Assembly: GCA_964527775.1 (NCBI GenBank)
Contig: CAZGQS010000009.1
Coordinates: forward strand, 1-64,000
DNA from: VMCP01 sp964527775
GTDB taxonomy: Bacteria > Bacteroidota > Bacteroidia > NS11-12g > UBA955
DNA: 64,000 bases
Direction: 5' to 3'
How positions within the stretch are numbered: position 1 is the stretch's first letter; the number at the start of each line of letters is the position of its first letter. Shown here piece by piece: positions 18,719-26,094 of this stretch. The notes below the pieces were generated by a model that was given only the letters and a program-made list of their open reading frames with translations, did not search any database and had not been told where the DNA came from. A program made the position numbers and the translations under genes.

Positions 18719-19498
18719 TTAGTTAAAAAATTGCCCTCGTTCAGTTGGTTTAGATAAATTCATCCAATAAATGACCACAGGCTCCAACTCTTCTGATTTT
18801 CCATTGGAATTTACATCTTTACGAGCAAAAATGTATAAATAGTCATTAATGTGATCATATTCAGATTTAATCACATTTAGATTTTTGGGAATTAGTTCAG
18901 ATATTTTATCGCCTGACATATCAAATAGATATAACCTTCTCAAGTCCTTATCATTGATAAAACTATCCTTATTTGTATCTTCGTCATACGCTGAAACCAT
19001 GATGTAATCTCGTAATATACGTTTACCTTTTAATGTATCTATTGTTTCGGTTGGATAATAAATAGTGTTTATTAACAATGGTTTATTAAACAATGCTTTT
19101 TGTTTTTTTTGATTTAGATCATGGATGTATACATTTACCATTTTACGCCCATAAACTGCTCTAAAACCCGGAATTAAGTTATTATTCCAGTTATCGTTTG
19201 TTATACCTGGGGCGGGATAAGAGTAATGAAAATCAGGTGAACCAGAATAGAATCCATCAGTGTAATTGTTTTTCAGCATCTGAAAAATAGGCGTAATTCG
19301 AATGTTTGGATATCTAGTGATTAAAATGTTTTGGGGACGTGAGGCTACATTACTTGCATTTGATGGAATCTCATTGCAATCAACACTCGAACCCTCTGTT
19401 GCTCTTGTAAGAGTTTGTCTCCTACTCTTCTTTTGATTATCAGAACAGCTCAATATTAAACATATACTTAAAAGGCGAAAAACGATTGTGATCTTCAT
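18719..19498 (-). CDS. predicted lipoprotein, 259 aa
   Basis: The protein starts with a lipoprotein signal (MKITIVFRLLSICLILSC) with the lipidated Cys at residue 18. The mature part is polar and Asn/Asp-rich. Two loops look like calcium-binding EF-hand or dockerin loops: DTNKDSFINDKD and DVNSNGKSEELEP in the last 80 residues. The pattern of YIYxxDLNxK segments suggests a propeller-like or surface protein, but I recognise no family. It is transcribed alone, and its stop lies one base from the coding debris at 18717. Confidence 0.7.
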   Translation of the reverse strand: MKITIVFRLLSICLILSCSDNQKKSRRQTLTRATEGSSVDCNEIPSNASNVASRPQNILITRYPNIRITPIFQMLKNNYTDGFYSGSPDFHYSYPAPGITNDNWNNNLIPGFRAVYGRKMVNVYIHDLNQKKQKALFNKPLLINTIYYPTETIDTLKGKRILRDYIMVSAYDEDTNKDSFINDKDLRRLYLFDMSGDKISELIPKNLNVIKSEYDHINDYLYIFARKDVNSNGKSEELEPVVIYWMNLSKPTERGQFFN

Positions 19499-19654
19499 TT
19501 TATTAGGATTAGTTTTTTTATTATTCGGATTGCAGCGCTTAGTTATTGATTGGGCTAAAATAGTATTTTACCTATGTATTAAAAAGGGAATTCAGATGAA
19601 TCTGTTATTAACCCCAAGGCCAACAACACAACAAATATTATATTCGTATTCATA

Positions 19655-20119
19655 ATGACCATTCAAAACAAGTATATTTTTTTTATTTATAATTCAGATA
19701 AAAACGATCTCACAACTGAAAAAATAATGAGATGGCGGGATCTGTTCATTAATGAAAACATATACATTGACAGTTGCGGTATTGATTTAGCTCGTGATGA
19801 ATATTCAGACTATTCAGACGCTATTAATATAATTTTAAAGTCAACAATTGAAAAATCTGATGTAGTATTTTTACTAATCACAGAAAACACACACCTAGAT
19901 TCACAAACAATGGAGCATTTAAAAATAGCCATTGAATGCCGCAAGAAAATTATTGGATTTGTTTCTGAAGCCATCAAAAATCTAAATGATTACTGGCTAA
20001 AATTCAGACTGAATTCTATATTACCTTTGCAAGACGATGTAATTTTAAATCAGATTAAGAATATCAGAAATTCAACTTTTCCAATCCAAAAAGACCGTGA
20101 TATTCTTGATATCTCTTAG
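19655..20119 (+). CDS. TIR-like (ThsB/DUF1863-type) protein candidate
   Basis: This 154-residue soluble protein starts with a strand (KYIFFIYNSDKND), then a helix, a GIDLARDEYSDYSD segment, a helix, and the block IEKSDVVFLLITENTHLDSQ followed by a helix and CRKKIIGFV. This order and the S-D-V-V-x-L-I-x-x-N-T pattern resemble the TIR-like ThsB/DUF1863 fold used in Thoeris and other nucleotide-signal defence. I see no ThsA-like partner next to it, so a full Thoeris system is not claimed. The catalytic Glu of NADase TIR domains is not obvious. Its 3' end overlaps the convergent gene at 20072 by 48 bases. Confidence 0.45.
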   Translation: MTIQNKYIFFIYNSDKNDLTTEKIMRWRDLFINENIYIDSCGIDLARDEYSDYSDAINIILKSTIEKSDVVFLLITENTHLDSQTMEHLKIAIECRKKIIGFVSEAIKNLNDYWLKFRLNSILPLQDDVILNQIKNIRNSTFPIQKDRDILDIS

Positions 20120-20395
20120 ATAAAGATCATAATAACTCTTGAATAAGTCCGCATTTTTTAATTTATCACCGTACATTAAAAAATTGTAAACATATATATC
20201 CTCATTCAGATTGTTGTTAAATCTAAATTTATCCAAATCGAAGGTTTTTGATATGAAATTGCGTAGATACAGCGGTGAAAGGACTTTCAATTGCATGGCA
20301 TATTTTATCACCTCTTCAAATTCTTCTTTATTTAAATTATGTTTACAACTAAACAGAATTACCATGGATTTATAATCTTTGGGATACTTTTTCAT
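20072..20395 (-). CDS. hypothetical protein, 107 aa
   Basis: This small, Lys/Asn/Tyr-rich, mainly helical protein has no signal peptide (KEEFEEVIKYAMQLKVLSPL, then YDLYLRDIKNI near the end). It is convergent with the TIR-like gene and shares its last 48 bases with it. The amino-acid composition looks like real protein in the part outside the overlap. Family and role are unknown. Confidence 0.45.
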   Translation of the reverse strand: MKKYPKDYKSMVILFSCKHNLNKEEFEEVIKYAMQLKVLSPLYLRNFISKTFDLDKFRFNNNLNEDIYVYNFLMYGDKLKNADLFKSYYDLYLRDIKNITVFLDWKS

Positions 20396-20647
20396 TCTTT
20401 TGTTCTTTATTACTAAAACTGAAATAAATCACTCTCCTACATCAAAAAAATCTTATTGATGTTCAGTTCATATTCTATGCAAAACTATGAGGTTTGTAAT
20501 TAAATTCAGTTTCAAGATTAAATGTGTACATATATCTTTTTGGTACTGCAATACTACAATTCATCTATGCAGTTTTACTTCACACATTTAAATGTGTTAT
20601 TTTCAATTAGCTTCGAGATAAATTTAGAAATCGTAATTTAACCACAA

Positions 20648-20980
20648 ATGCCCACCCCATCACCCATATCACAGAAATTCAGATCCCTCAAAAACTTCTT
20701 AAAATCGAAATTCCCGAAGTCGAAAAAAATATATTTACTGCGGTTTTGCCTATTCTTCATGAGCTATGCAATGATCATTTTCGTTGATCTGTATTATCTT
20801 GGAAATAAAAACCATTGGAACACCTTTGACAAAATACGTATAAAGACCTACCTTAAGTCGGTGATTTATGTAGGATATACCACCCCTCCAATCGGGCCGC
20901 TCAGAATGATGCACTACTCCAGCCGACTTGGAAATGCATTCTTAAAAAAGGAAATGGCCAATCCGCCGCTAATATTGTAG
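20648..20980 (+). CDS. small single-pass membrane protein, 110 aa
   Basis: The N-terminus is basic (FRSLKNFLKSKFPKSKK) and is followed by one hydrophobic segment at about 29-51 (LLRFCLFFMSYAMIIFVDLYYL), giving a cytoplasmic N-terminus by the positive-inside rule. The second half is short and polar, with TTPPIGPLRMMHYSSRLG. It sits 15 bases ahead of the ADP-ribosylglycohydrolase gene in the same direction and may share its transcript. Family unknown. Confidence 0.5.
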   Translation: MPTPSPISQKFRSLKNFLKSKFPKSKKIYLLRFCLFFMSYAMIIFVDLYYLGNKNHWNTFDKIRIKTYLKSVIYVGYTTPPIGPLRMMHYSSRLGNAFLKKEMANPPLIL

Positions 20981-20995
20981 CAGAAAACCAATAAC

Positions 20996-21952
20996 ATGCC
21001 TCACACTCCTATTATCATTGCCACCAACACCATTAAATCTGCCTTCCTAGGCCTGGCCATTGGTGATGCGCTCGGGGTTCCGGTGGAGTTTAAGTCAAGA
21101 GAATACTTGAATGAAAATCCGGTGACAGATTTTATGGGATTTGGAACGCATTCGCAGATGCCAGGCACCTTTTCCGACGATGCATCGATGGCGTTTTGCC
21201 TTGCCGAAAGTTTGATTCAAGGATATGAATTAGATCGTACAGCACAGTATTTTCTTAAATGGTATAAGGAGCAATACTGGACGGCACGCGGTAATATTTT
21301 CGATATTGGACTTACAACCCAAGAAGTCATGCAAAAACTCGCCGATGGTCATTCGCCTAAACACAGCGGCAAATACACCATCAACAGCAATGGAAATGGT
21401 TCCCTCATGCGAACATTGCCCTTGGCATTTTACACCGCCAATCTGCCCATCCACGAGCGCTTTCGAATCACCACGGAGGTTTCCAAAATTACTCATGCGC
21501 ATGCCTTATCCTATATCAGTTGCTTCTATTACACCGAATTTGCCCGTGAACTCATCCAAGCCAAAACCAAGGAGGAGGCAATCCAAAATCACATCCTGAA
21601 CTTCACGAATTTCCTCTCTACCATATCCCTTGATGAAGACACCCTGCCCTACTTCGCGCGGCTGCTTTCAGCAGATTTCGCCAGTTTAACGTCCCCCGAA
21701 ATAAAAAGCACGGGATTTGTGATTGACACTCTCGAAGCCGGCATGTGGTGCTTCTTGAACACCTCCAATTTTTCGGATGCCGTTCTCAGGGCCGTAAACC
21801 TCGGCAATGATACCGATACCGTGGGATGCGTTACCGGGGGACTTGCCGGACTTTTTTACCCCCTCAGCTCCATTCCCGCCCATTGGATTTCGCAACTCGC
21901 CCGCTCTGAAGACATCGTGAATCTCGCAGAGCGTTTAGAGTTTAGAGTGTAG
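20996..21952 (+). CDS. ADP-ribosylglycohydrolase family protein
   Basis: The 318-residue protein has the full DraG/ARH pattern: LGLAIGDALGVPVEF near residues 18-32, TFSDDASM at 58-65 (first metal-binding acids), NGSLMRTLPLAFY near 137, HAHALSY near 165, and NLGNDTDTVGCVTGGLAG near 270-287 (the second metal-binding pair). Such enzymes remove ADP-ribose from proteins or related small molecules using two magnesium ions. In a defence island it could reverse a toxin's modification or reset a nucleotide signal; that is inference. Its last codons and stop lie in a tandem heptamer array. Confidence 0.9.
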   Translation: MPHTPIIIATNTIKSAFLGLAIGDALGVPVEFKSREYLNENPVTDFMGFGTHSQMPGTFSDDASMAFCLAESLIQGYELDRTAQYFLKWYKEQYWTARGNIFDIGLTTQEVMQKLADGHSPKHSGKYTINSNGNGSLMRTLPLAFYTANLPIHERFRITTEVSKITHAHALSYISCFYYTEFARELIQAKTKEEAIQNHILNFTNFLSTISLDEDTLPYFARLLSADFASLTSPEIKSTGFVIDTLEAGMWCFLNTSNFSDAVLRAVNLGNDTDTVGCVTGGLAGLFYPLSSIPAHWISQLARSEDIVNLAERLEFRV

Positions 21953-21975
21953 GGTTGAGAGTTTAGAGTTGAGAG
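21934..21975. repeat. tandem 7-bp repeats (TTTAGAG/TTGAGAG)
   Basis: Six heptamers lie end to end with consensus TTKAGAG (one reads TGTAGGG). The first three form the last codons and the TAG stop of the ADP-ribosylglycohydrolase gene. The same motif reappears at 23926-23939, ahead of the larger repeat island. Confidence 0.75.
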
Positions 21976-22013
21976 TCAATCAGAAAGATGTTTGAAAACC
22001 TTATATTTGTGTT

Positions 22014-22307
22014 ATGAATTTGGACAACCCAACTTTAGAAGCCATCAAAGAGTACTTTAGAACTCGACCAGTTCTTAAAGCATATTTATTTGGCTCCTAT
22101 GTTAGGGGACAAGCTGACAACCAAAGCGATATTGATATTTTAGTCGACTTAGATTATTCTCAAAGGATCGGTTTAGGTTTCGTTCAAATGCAAATAGATC
22201 TCGAGCGAATTCTTAAAAAGAAAGTAGACTTAGTATCTTCTAACAGCCTGTCAAAATATATTAAGCCAATAGTTGAGAACGAAAAGAAGCTAATTTATGC
22301 GCGGTAG
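22014..22307 (+). CDS. MNT nucleotidyltransferase antitoxin, MntA-like (first module)
   Basis: This 97-residue minimal nucleotidyltransferase has the active-site motif GSYVRGQADNQSDIDILVDL: GSYVRG at 27-32 and the metal-binding Asp39 and Asp41. MntA-type antitoxins AMPylate the tyrosine next to the HEPN toxin's active site. It overlaps the HEPN-like gene at 22297 by 11 bases, the usual arrangement of these modules. That partner is broken (see 22297-22515), so this copy may be an orphan. It could still act on the intact HEPN protein of the second module. Confidence 0.85.
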   Translation: MNLDNPTLEAIKEYFRTRPVLKAYLFGSYVRGQADNQSDIDILVDLDYSQRIGLGFVQMQIDLERILKKKVDLVSSNSLSKYIKPIVENEKKLIYAR

Positions 22308-22515
22308 ATTAGGAGACAATGCTCGGTTGAAACATATACTTGATGCAATTGTCGAAATAGAATCCTATTTAATCGACACTGATTATGAAGCATTTCTGAA
22401 CAATTCAATAATGAGATTGGCTTGCATAAAACAAATGGACTTCAATCTAAAGAATGTAATTCGAGAAAATTGCATAAATTGCATTCATGTTAACCAGAGC
22501 AGAAATAGAAAGTAA
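22297..22515 (+). pseudogene. HEPN (DUF86) protein, C-terminus lost
   Basis: The first 49 residues are a normal DUF86/HEPN start (LGDNARLKHILDAIVEIESY and IMRLACIKQM). After that the family continues with EIIGEA and the RX4HXY active site, but here the frame runs into an unrelated tail (NCINCIHVNQSRNRK) and stops. The catalytic R-X4-H motif is absent, so the ribonuclease cannot work. The break lies at the start of the second MNT gene, as if a deletion joined two neighbouring modules. Confidence 0.7.
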
Positions 22516-22777
22516 ATTAAGGCAAATGAAGCCGGAACTTGCTTACAAGTTTCACGTTAGTCAAATTGGCTATTTCGGCTCATTCGCAAATGACAAACAA
22601 ACTGAAAGTAGCGACCTAGATATACTTGTTGAATTTTCAGAGCCAATCGGCTGGGAGTTCTTCACACTTGAACGTTTTCTGGAACAATCATTTGGAATCC
22701 CGATTGACCTCGTAACAAAAAATGCTCTTAAAGAAAGAATCAAAGACCCTATTTTAAACCAAGTCAACTACATTTGA
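22487..22777 (+). CDS. MNT nucleotidyltransferase antitoxin, MntA-like (second module)
   Basis: This 96-residue protein has the minimal nucleotidyltransferase motif YFGSFANDKQTESSDLDILV: GSF at 31-33 and metal-binding Asp43 and Asp45. The ATG at 22487 lies inside the end of the truncated HEPN gene (29-base overlap). Its stop overlaps the TTG start of the intact HEPN gene in a TTGA. It is predicted to neutralise that HEPN toxin by AMPylation. Confidence 0.88.
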   Translation: MLTRAEIESKLRQMKPELAYKFHVSQIGYFGSFANDKQTESSDLDILVEFSEPIGWEFFTLERFLEQSFGIPIDLVTKNALKERIKDPILNQVNYI

Positions 22778-23130
22778 AACCGAGCGAAAGAAATCCAATT
22801 CTTTATTTGGAAGACATGAAATTGTCTATGGAAAGAGTACAGGAATACATTGAAGGGCTCGATTTTCAACATTTCAAGTGGGACTATAAGACTGTTGATG
22901 CAGTAATCCGAAATTTTGAAATTATTGGTGAAGCAAGTAAAAATTTGCCCAGGCAGTTAAAAGATAAATATTCGAATATTCCGTGGGAGGAAATGTACCG
23001 CTTAAGAAATAGAATATCACACGAGTACTTTGGAATTGACTATGAAATTCTTTGGGATATTGCAAGCAATCATTTGCCTCAGAATTATGCTGACATTTTA
23101 AGGGTTATAGAAGTCGAACGTCAGTCGTGA
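22774..23130 (+). CDS. HEPN (DUF86) toxin, HepT-like
   Basis: This 118-residue HEPN ribonuclease toxin has the catalytic RX4HXY motif at Arg78-His83-Tyr85 (RNRISHEYF), and the tyrosine is the known AMPylation target in HepT. The EIIGEASKNLP stretch near 49-59 is typical of DUF86. The start is a TTG overlapping the antitoxin's stop. A later ATG at codon 15 would remove conserved N-terminal helix residues (NPILYLEDMK), so the TTG is preferred. HEPN-MNT pairs act as toxin-antitoxin systems and can block phage. Confidence 0.88.
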   Translation: MKPSERNPILYLEDMKLSMERVQEYIEGLDFQHFKWDYKTVDAVIRNFEIIGEASKNLPRQLKDKYSNIPWEEMYRLRNRISHEYFGIDYEILWDIASNHLPQNYADILRVIEVERQS

Positions 23131-23196
23131 ATCCGCACTAGGCATTTATAGCATTCGTCCAAAATTGTAAATACTATTTTAGTTTAGACTTCCTAG

Positions 23197-23903
23197 CTAA
23201 TCGGCAGACACATCGTTAAATTTGAGCAAGGCGGTAAGAAAAAGGTAGAATATGGAAGTTTTCTTGATGAAAAGCTTTCAAAAGACCTTCCACGATTATA
23301 TGGGAAGGGGAATAGTAGATCTAACTTGCTTTACATGAGATAACTTTAACTGACTTTCCCAAAAAGTGAGACGCTGTCTAACGTATTGGGTTGGAGCCAT
23401 TATTTTGAAATTTTACGTTCCGACAACGAACTTGAAATCAGCTTCTACATCAAACAAGCAGAGAAAGAAAATTGGAGCGTGAGAGAACTTAAACGACAAA
23501 TGAAAAGTATTCTATTTCATCGTTTAGCTTTAAGTAAAGACAAAAACGGAATTTTGGAACTTTCCGAGCAGACGATGATGGAAAATTTAAAACTCGCACC
23601 AGCGGTGAGAGAAAGAAATAAAGACATTTCTAATACCTTCAAAGTCGGCTACGTTTTTGAATTTTTGAACTTGCCGGACCCTCATAGTGAAACCGACTTG
23701 CAGCGCGGACTTGTAAGTCAAATGAAAATCCTAGCATTGGAGTTCTCTTGTGCAAGGACAAAGACAGTGAAGTTGTAGAATATGCTTTGAGTAGAAGCCT
23801 TTCTCCAACAATGGTTTCTGAATATAAAACAAAACTCCCCGACAAGAAAATTTTACAACAAAAACTGCACGAACTATTTGATACTGAAAAGGGCAATAAA
23901 TAG
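23197..23903 (+). pseudogene. DUF1016 (YhcG-like PD-(D/E)XK nuclease) pseudogene
   Basis: Translated through stops, the frame reads a DUF1016 N-terminal domain: LIGRHIVKFEQGG, YGKGNSRSNLLYMR, two in-frame stops near 23341 and 23347, then LTFPKSETLSNVLGWSHYFE. The central part, which holds the nuclease active site, is missing: near 23730 the N-terminal domain runs straight into NPSIGVLLCKDKDSEVVEYA in another frame, the family's C-terminus, ending at TAG 23901-23903. YhcG-like proteins are nucleases often found in accessory regions. This copy has two stops, an internal deletion and a frame change, and is dead. Confidence 0.8.
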
Positions 23904-23925
23904 AGTGAATGTTGCTAACTAAGAG

Positions 23926-24184
23926 TTTAGGGTTGAGAGTTGACGGCTTCGCCGGAGACTGACGGCTTCGCCGGAGACTGACGGCTGCGCCGGAGACTGA
24001 TGGCTGTGCCAGAGACTTTGAGACTGGCGCTCCGCGTGGCTGGGCAGCTTCGCTGCTGCTATCAGCTATCAGCTATCGGCTGTCGGCCGACCACCGACCA
24101 CCGACCACCGACCACCGATCACCGATCACCGATCACCGACCACCGACCACCGACCACCGAAAACCGACCACCGAAAACCGATTA
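23926..24184. repeat. mosaic tandem-repeat island (19-bp and 7-bp units)
   Basis: From left to right: TTTAGGG/TTGAGAG heptamers, four copies of a 19-bp unit (consensus TGACGGCTTCGCCGGAGAC, 23941-24016), a 30-base core (24038-24067) also found in inverted orientation at 47818-47847, and a continuous run of 18 heptamers (24059-24184). Most of the heptamers read CCGACCA, with CTATCAG, CTATCGG, CCGATCA and CCGAAAA variants. It is GC-richer than the flanks. It ends about 60 bases before typA. Confidence 0.85.
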
Positions 24185-24246
24185 CCGCCCCCACATAACA
24201 ATTAATTCATAAATTATACCGAAATTCGCGCAATTTTAATTTTAAC

Positions 24247-26061
24247 ATGTCTCAACTGCGCAACATTGCAATCATCGCCCACGTTGACCACGGGAAAACC
24301 ACTCTGGTCGACAAAATGCTCCACCAAGCCAAACTATTTCGTGAAAATCAAGACTTCGGCGAACTTATTCTAGATAATAATGACCTCGAACGCGAACGCG
24401 GAATTACCATCCTAGCGAAAAATGTTAGCGTCATCTGGAAAGGCACCAAAATTAATATCATCGATACCCCTGGTCACGCCGACTTTGGCGGTGAAGTTGA
24501 ACGTGTATTGAATATGGCCGACGGTGTGCTTCTGCTTGTAGATGCCTTCGAAGGACCTATGCCCCAAACCCGTTTTGTATTGCAAAAAGCCCTTGCCCTT
24601 GGCAAGAAGCCTATTGTGGTTATTAATAAGGTGGATAAACCAAACTGTGATCCCGAAAAAACCCATGACGATATCTTCGACCTTTTCTTTAACCTAGGTG
24701 CTAACGAAGAGCAACTCGACTTTACCACCGTTTTCGGTTCTGGTAAAAATGGTTGGTTCGGTCCTGATTTTAGAAATCCTACGCCCGATTTGACTTTCTT
24801 GATGGATACCATCGTGAAAGTGATTCCTGAGCCTCACGTAGAAGAAGGAACCAACCAAATGCAAATCACCAGCTTAGACTATTCTAGCTTTACAGGTCGT
24901 ATTGCCATTGGTAGATTGAAGCGCGGACATTTGAAAGAGAACATGCCCGTTTCGTTGGTGAAGCGCGATGGACGTATTGAAAAGCATAAAATCAAAGAAA
25001 TTTATACTTTCACCGGATTGGGTAAAGCCAAGGTAACCGAGGTTACTGCTGGTGATATTTGTGCGGTTACGGGATTGGAAAACTTCGAAATTGGAGATTG
25101 TATCTGCGATCTTGAAAATCCAGAAGCATTGCCACAAATGAAGATTGACGAGCCTACCATGAGTATGCTTTTTGCCATCAACAACTCTCCTTTCTTTGGT
25201 AAAGAGGGTAAGCACGTGACTTCTCAGAAGATTCGTGAGCGTTTGATGAAAGAGACCGAGAAAAACTTGGCATTGAGGGTTCAAGAGACCAACTCTGCTG
25301 ATCAGTTTTTGGTTTTTGGACGTGGAATTCTTCACTTGGGCGTATTGGTTGAAACCATGCGTCGTGAAGGTTATGAATTGCAATTGGGTCAGCCCCGCGT
25401 CATTTTGAAAGAAATCGACGGCGTTAGATGTGAACCTATTGAGATATTGACCGTTGACGTACCTGATGCACACTCAGGTAAAGTAATTGAATACGTGTCC
25501 CAAAGAAAAGGTGAAATGCTTAGCATGGAACCTAAGGGTGATATGGTTCGTTTGGAATTTGAGGTTCCTTCTCGCGGACTTATTGGCTTGAGAAACAATT
25601 TGTTGACTGCTACCCAAGGGGAGGCCATCATGGCGCATAGATTCAAGGCATACGAAGCTTACAAAGGTGAGATTCCGGGTCGTATCAACGGAGTATTGAT
25701 ATCCAAAGAAAAAGGAAGCTCTACGGGCTATTCTATGGACAAGTTGAAAGACAGAGGAAACTATTTCATTCCTACGAATTCGGAGATTTATGCCGGACAG
25801 ATTGTTGGTGAGCACATCAAGCCAGGAGATTTGGTGTTGAACCTTTGTACTGCTAAGCAGTTGACCAACTTCCGTGCTGCGGGTAAAGACGATAGCACTG
25901 TTTTGGCGCCACCAAAGGTGTTTTCATTGGAGGAAGCAATGGAATACATTCAGGGAGATGAGTACGTTGAGGTAACCCCTGAAAACATTCGTTTGAGAAA
26001 GATTTTGTTGGATGAGAACGAGCGTAAGCGCGCATCCAATAAGTTAGAAACCATGAGTTAA
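24247..26061 (+). CDS. typA: translational GTPase TypA/BipA
   Basis: This 604-residue ribosome-binding GTPase has G1 AHVDHGKTTLVDKM near residues 11-24, the RGITI switch, G3 DTPGHADF, G4 NKVD and the elongation-factor-like domains that follow. The C-terminal TypA-specific part ends with EYIQGDEYVEVTPENIRLRK. The length is normal for the family (about 600). TypA helps ribosome assembly and stress adaptation. It follows the repeat island and starts the housekeeping half of the window. The ATG at 24247 opens the conserved MSQLRNIAIIAHVDHGK start. Confidence 0.97.
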   Translation: MSQLRNIAIIAHVDHGKTTLVDKMLHQAKLFRENQDFGELILDNNDLERERGITILAKNVSVIWKGTKINIIDTPGHADFGGEVERVLNMADGVLLLVDAFEGPMPQTRFVLQKALALGKKPIVVINKVDKPNCDPEKTHDDIFDLFFNLGANEEQLDFTTVFGSGKNGWFGPDFRNPTPDLTFLMDTIVKVIPEPHVEEGTNQMQITSLDYSSFTGRIAIGRLKRGHLKENMPVSLVKRDGRIEKHKIKEIYTFTGLGKAKVTEVTAGDICAVTGLENFEIGDCICDLENPEALPQMKIDEPTMSMLFAINNSPFFGKEGKHVTSQKIRERLMKETEKNLALRVQETNSADQFLVFGRGILHLGVLVETMRREGYELQLGQPRVILKEIDGVRCEPIEILTVDVPDAHSGKVIEYVSQRKGEMLSMEPKGDMVRLEFEVPSRGLIGLRNNLLTATQGEAIMAHRFKAYEAYKGEIPGRINGVLISKEKGSSTGYSMDKLKDRGNYFIPTNSEIYAGQIVGEHIKPGDLVLNLCTAKQLTNFRAAGKDDSTVLAPPKVFSLEEAMEYIQGDEYVEVTPENIRLRKILLDENERKRASNKLETMS

Positions 26062-26094
26062 TTATATTATCTTCGCATCACAAAAGATCAGACC

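Noticed and set aside
19655..20119. Complete Thoeris system
   Set aside because: No ThsA-like gene is nearby and the TIR assignment is itself tentative.
22297..22515. First HEPN gene as a working toxin
   Set aside because: The RX4HXY active site is missing.
24087..24184. Repeats could be a CRISPR array
   Set aside because: Units are 7 bp, directly adjacent and without spacers; no cas genes are present.
24000..24212. Reading frame rich in Pro, Thr, Asp and His
   Set aside because: It is only the translation of the heptamer array.
24874..25473. 199-codon open frame on the minus strand inside typA
   Set aside because: It is antisense to a conserved gene and does not look like protein.
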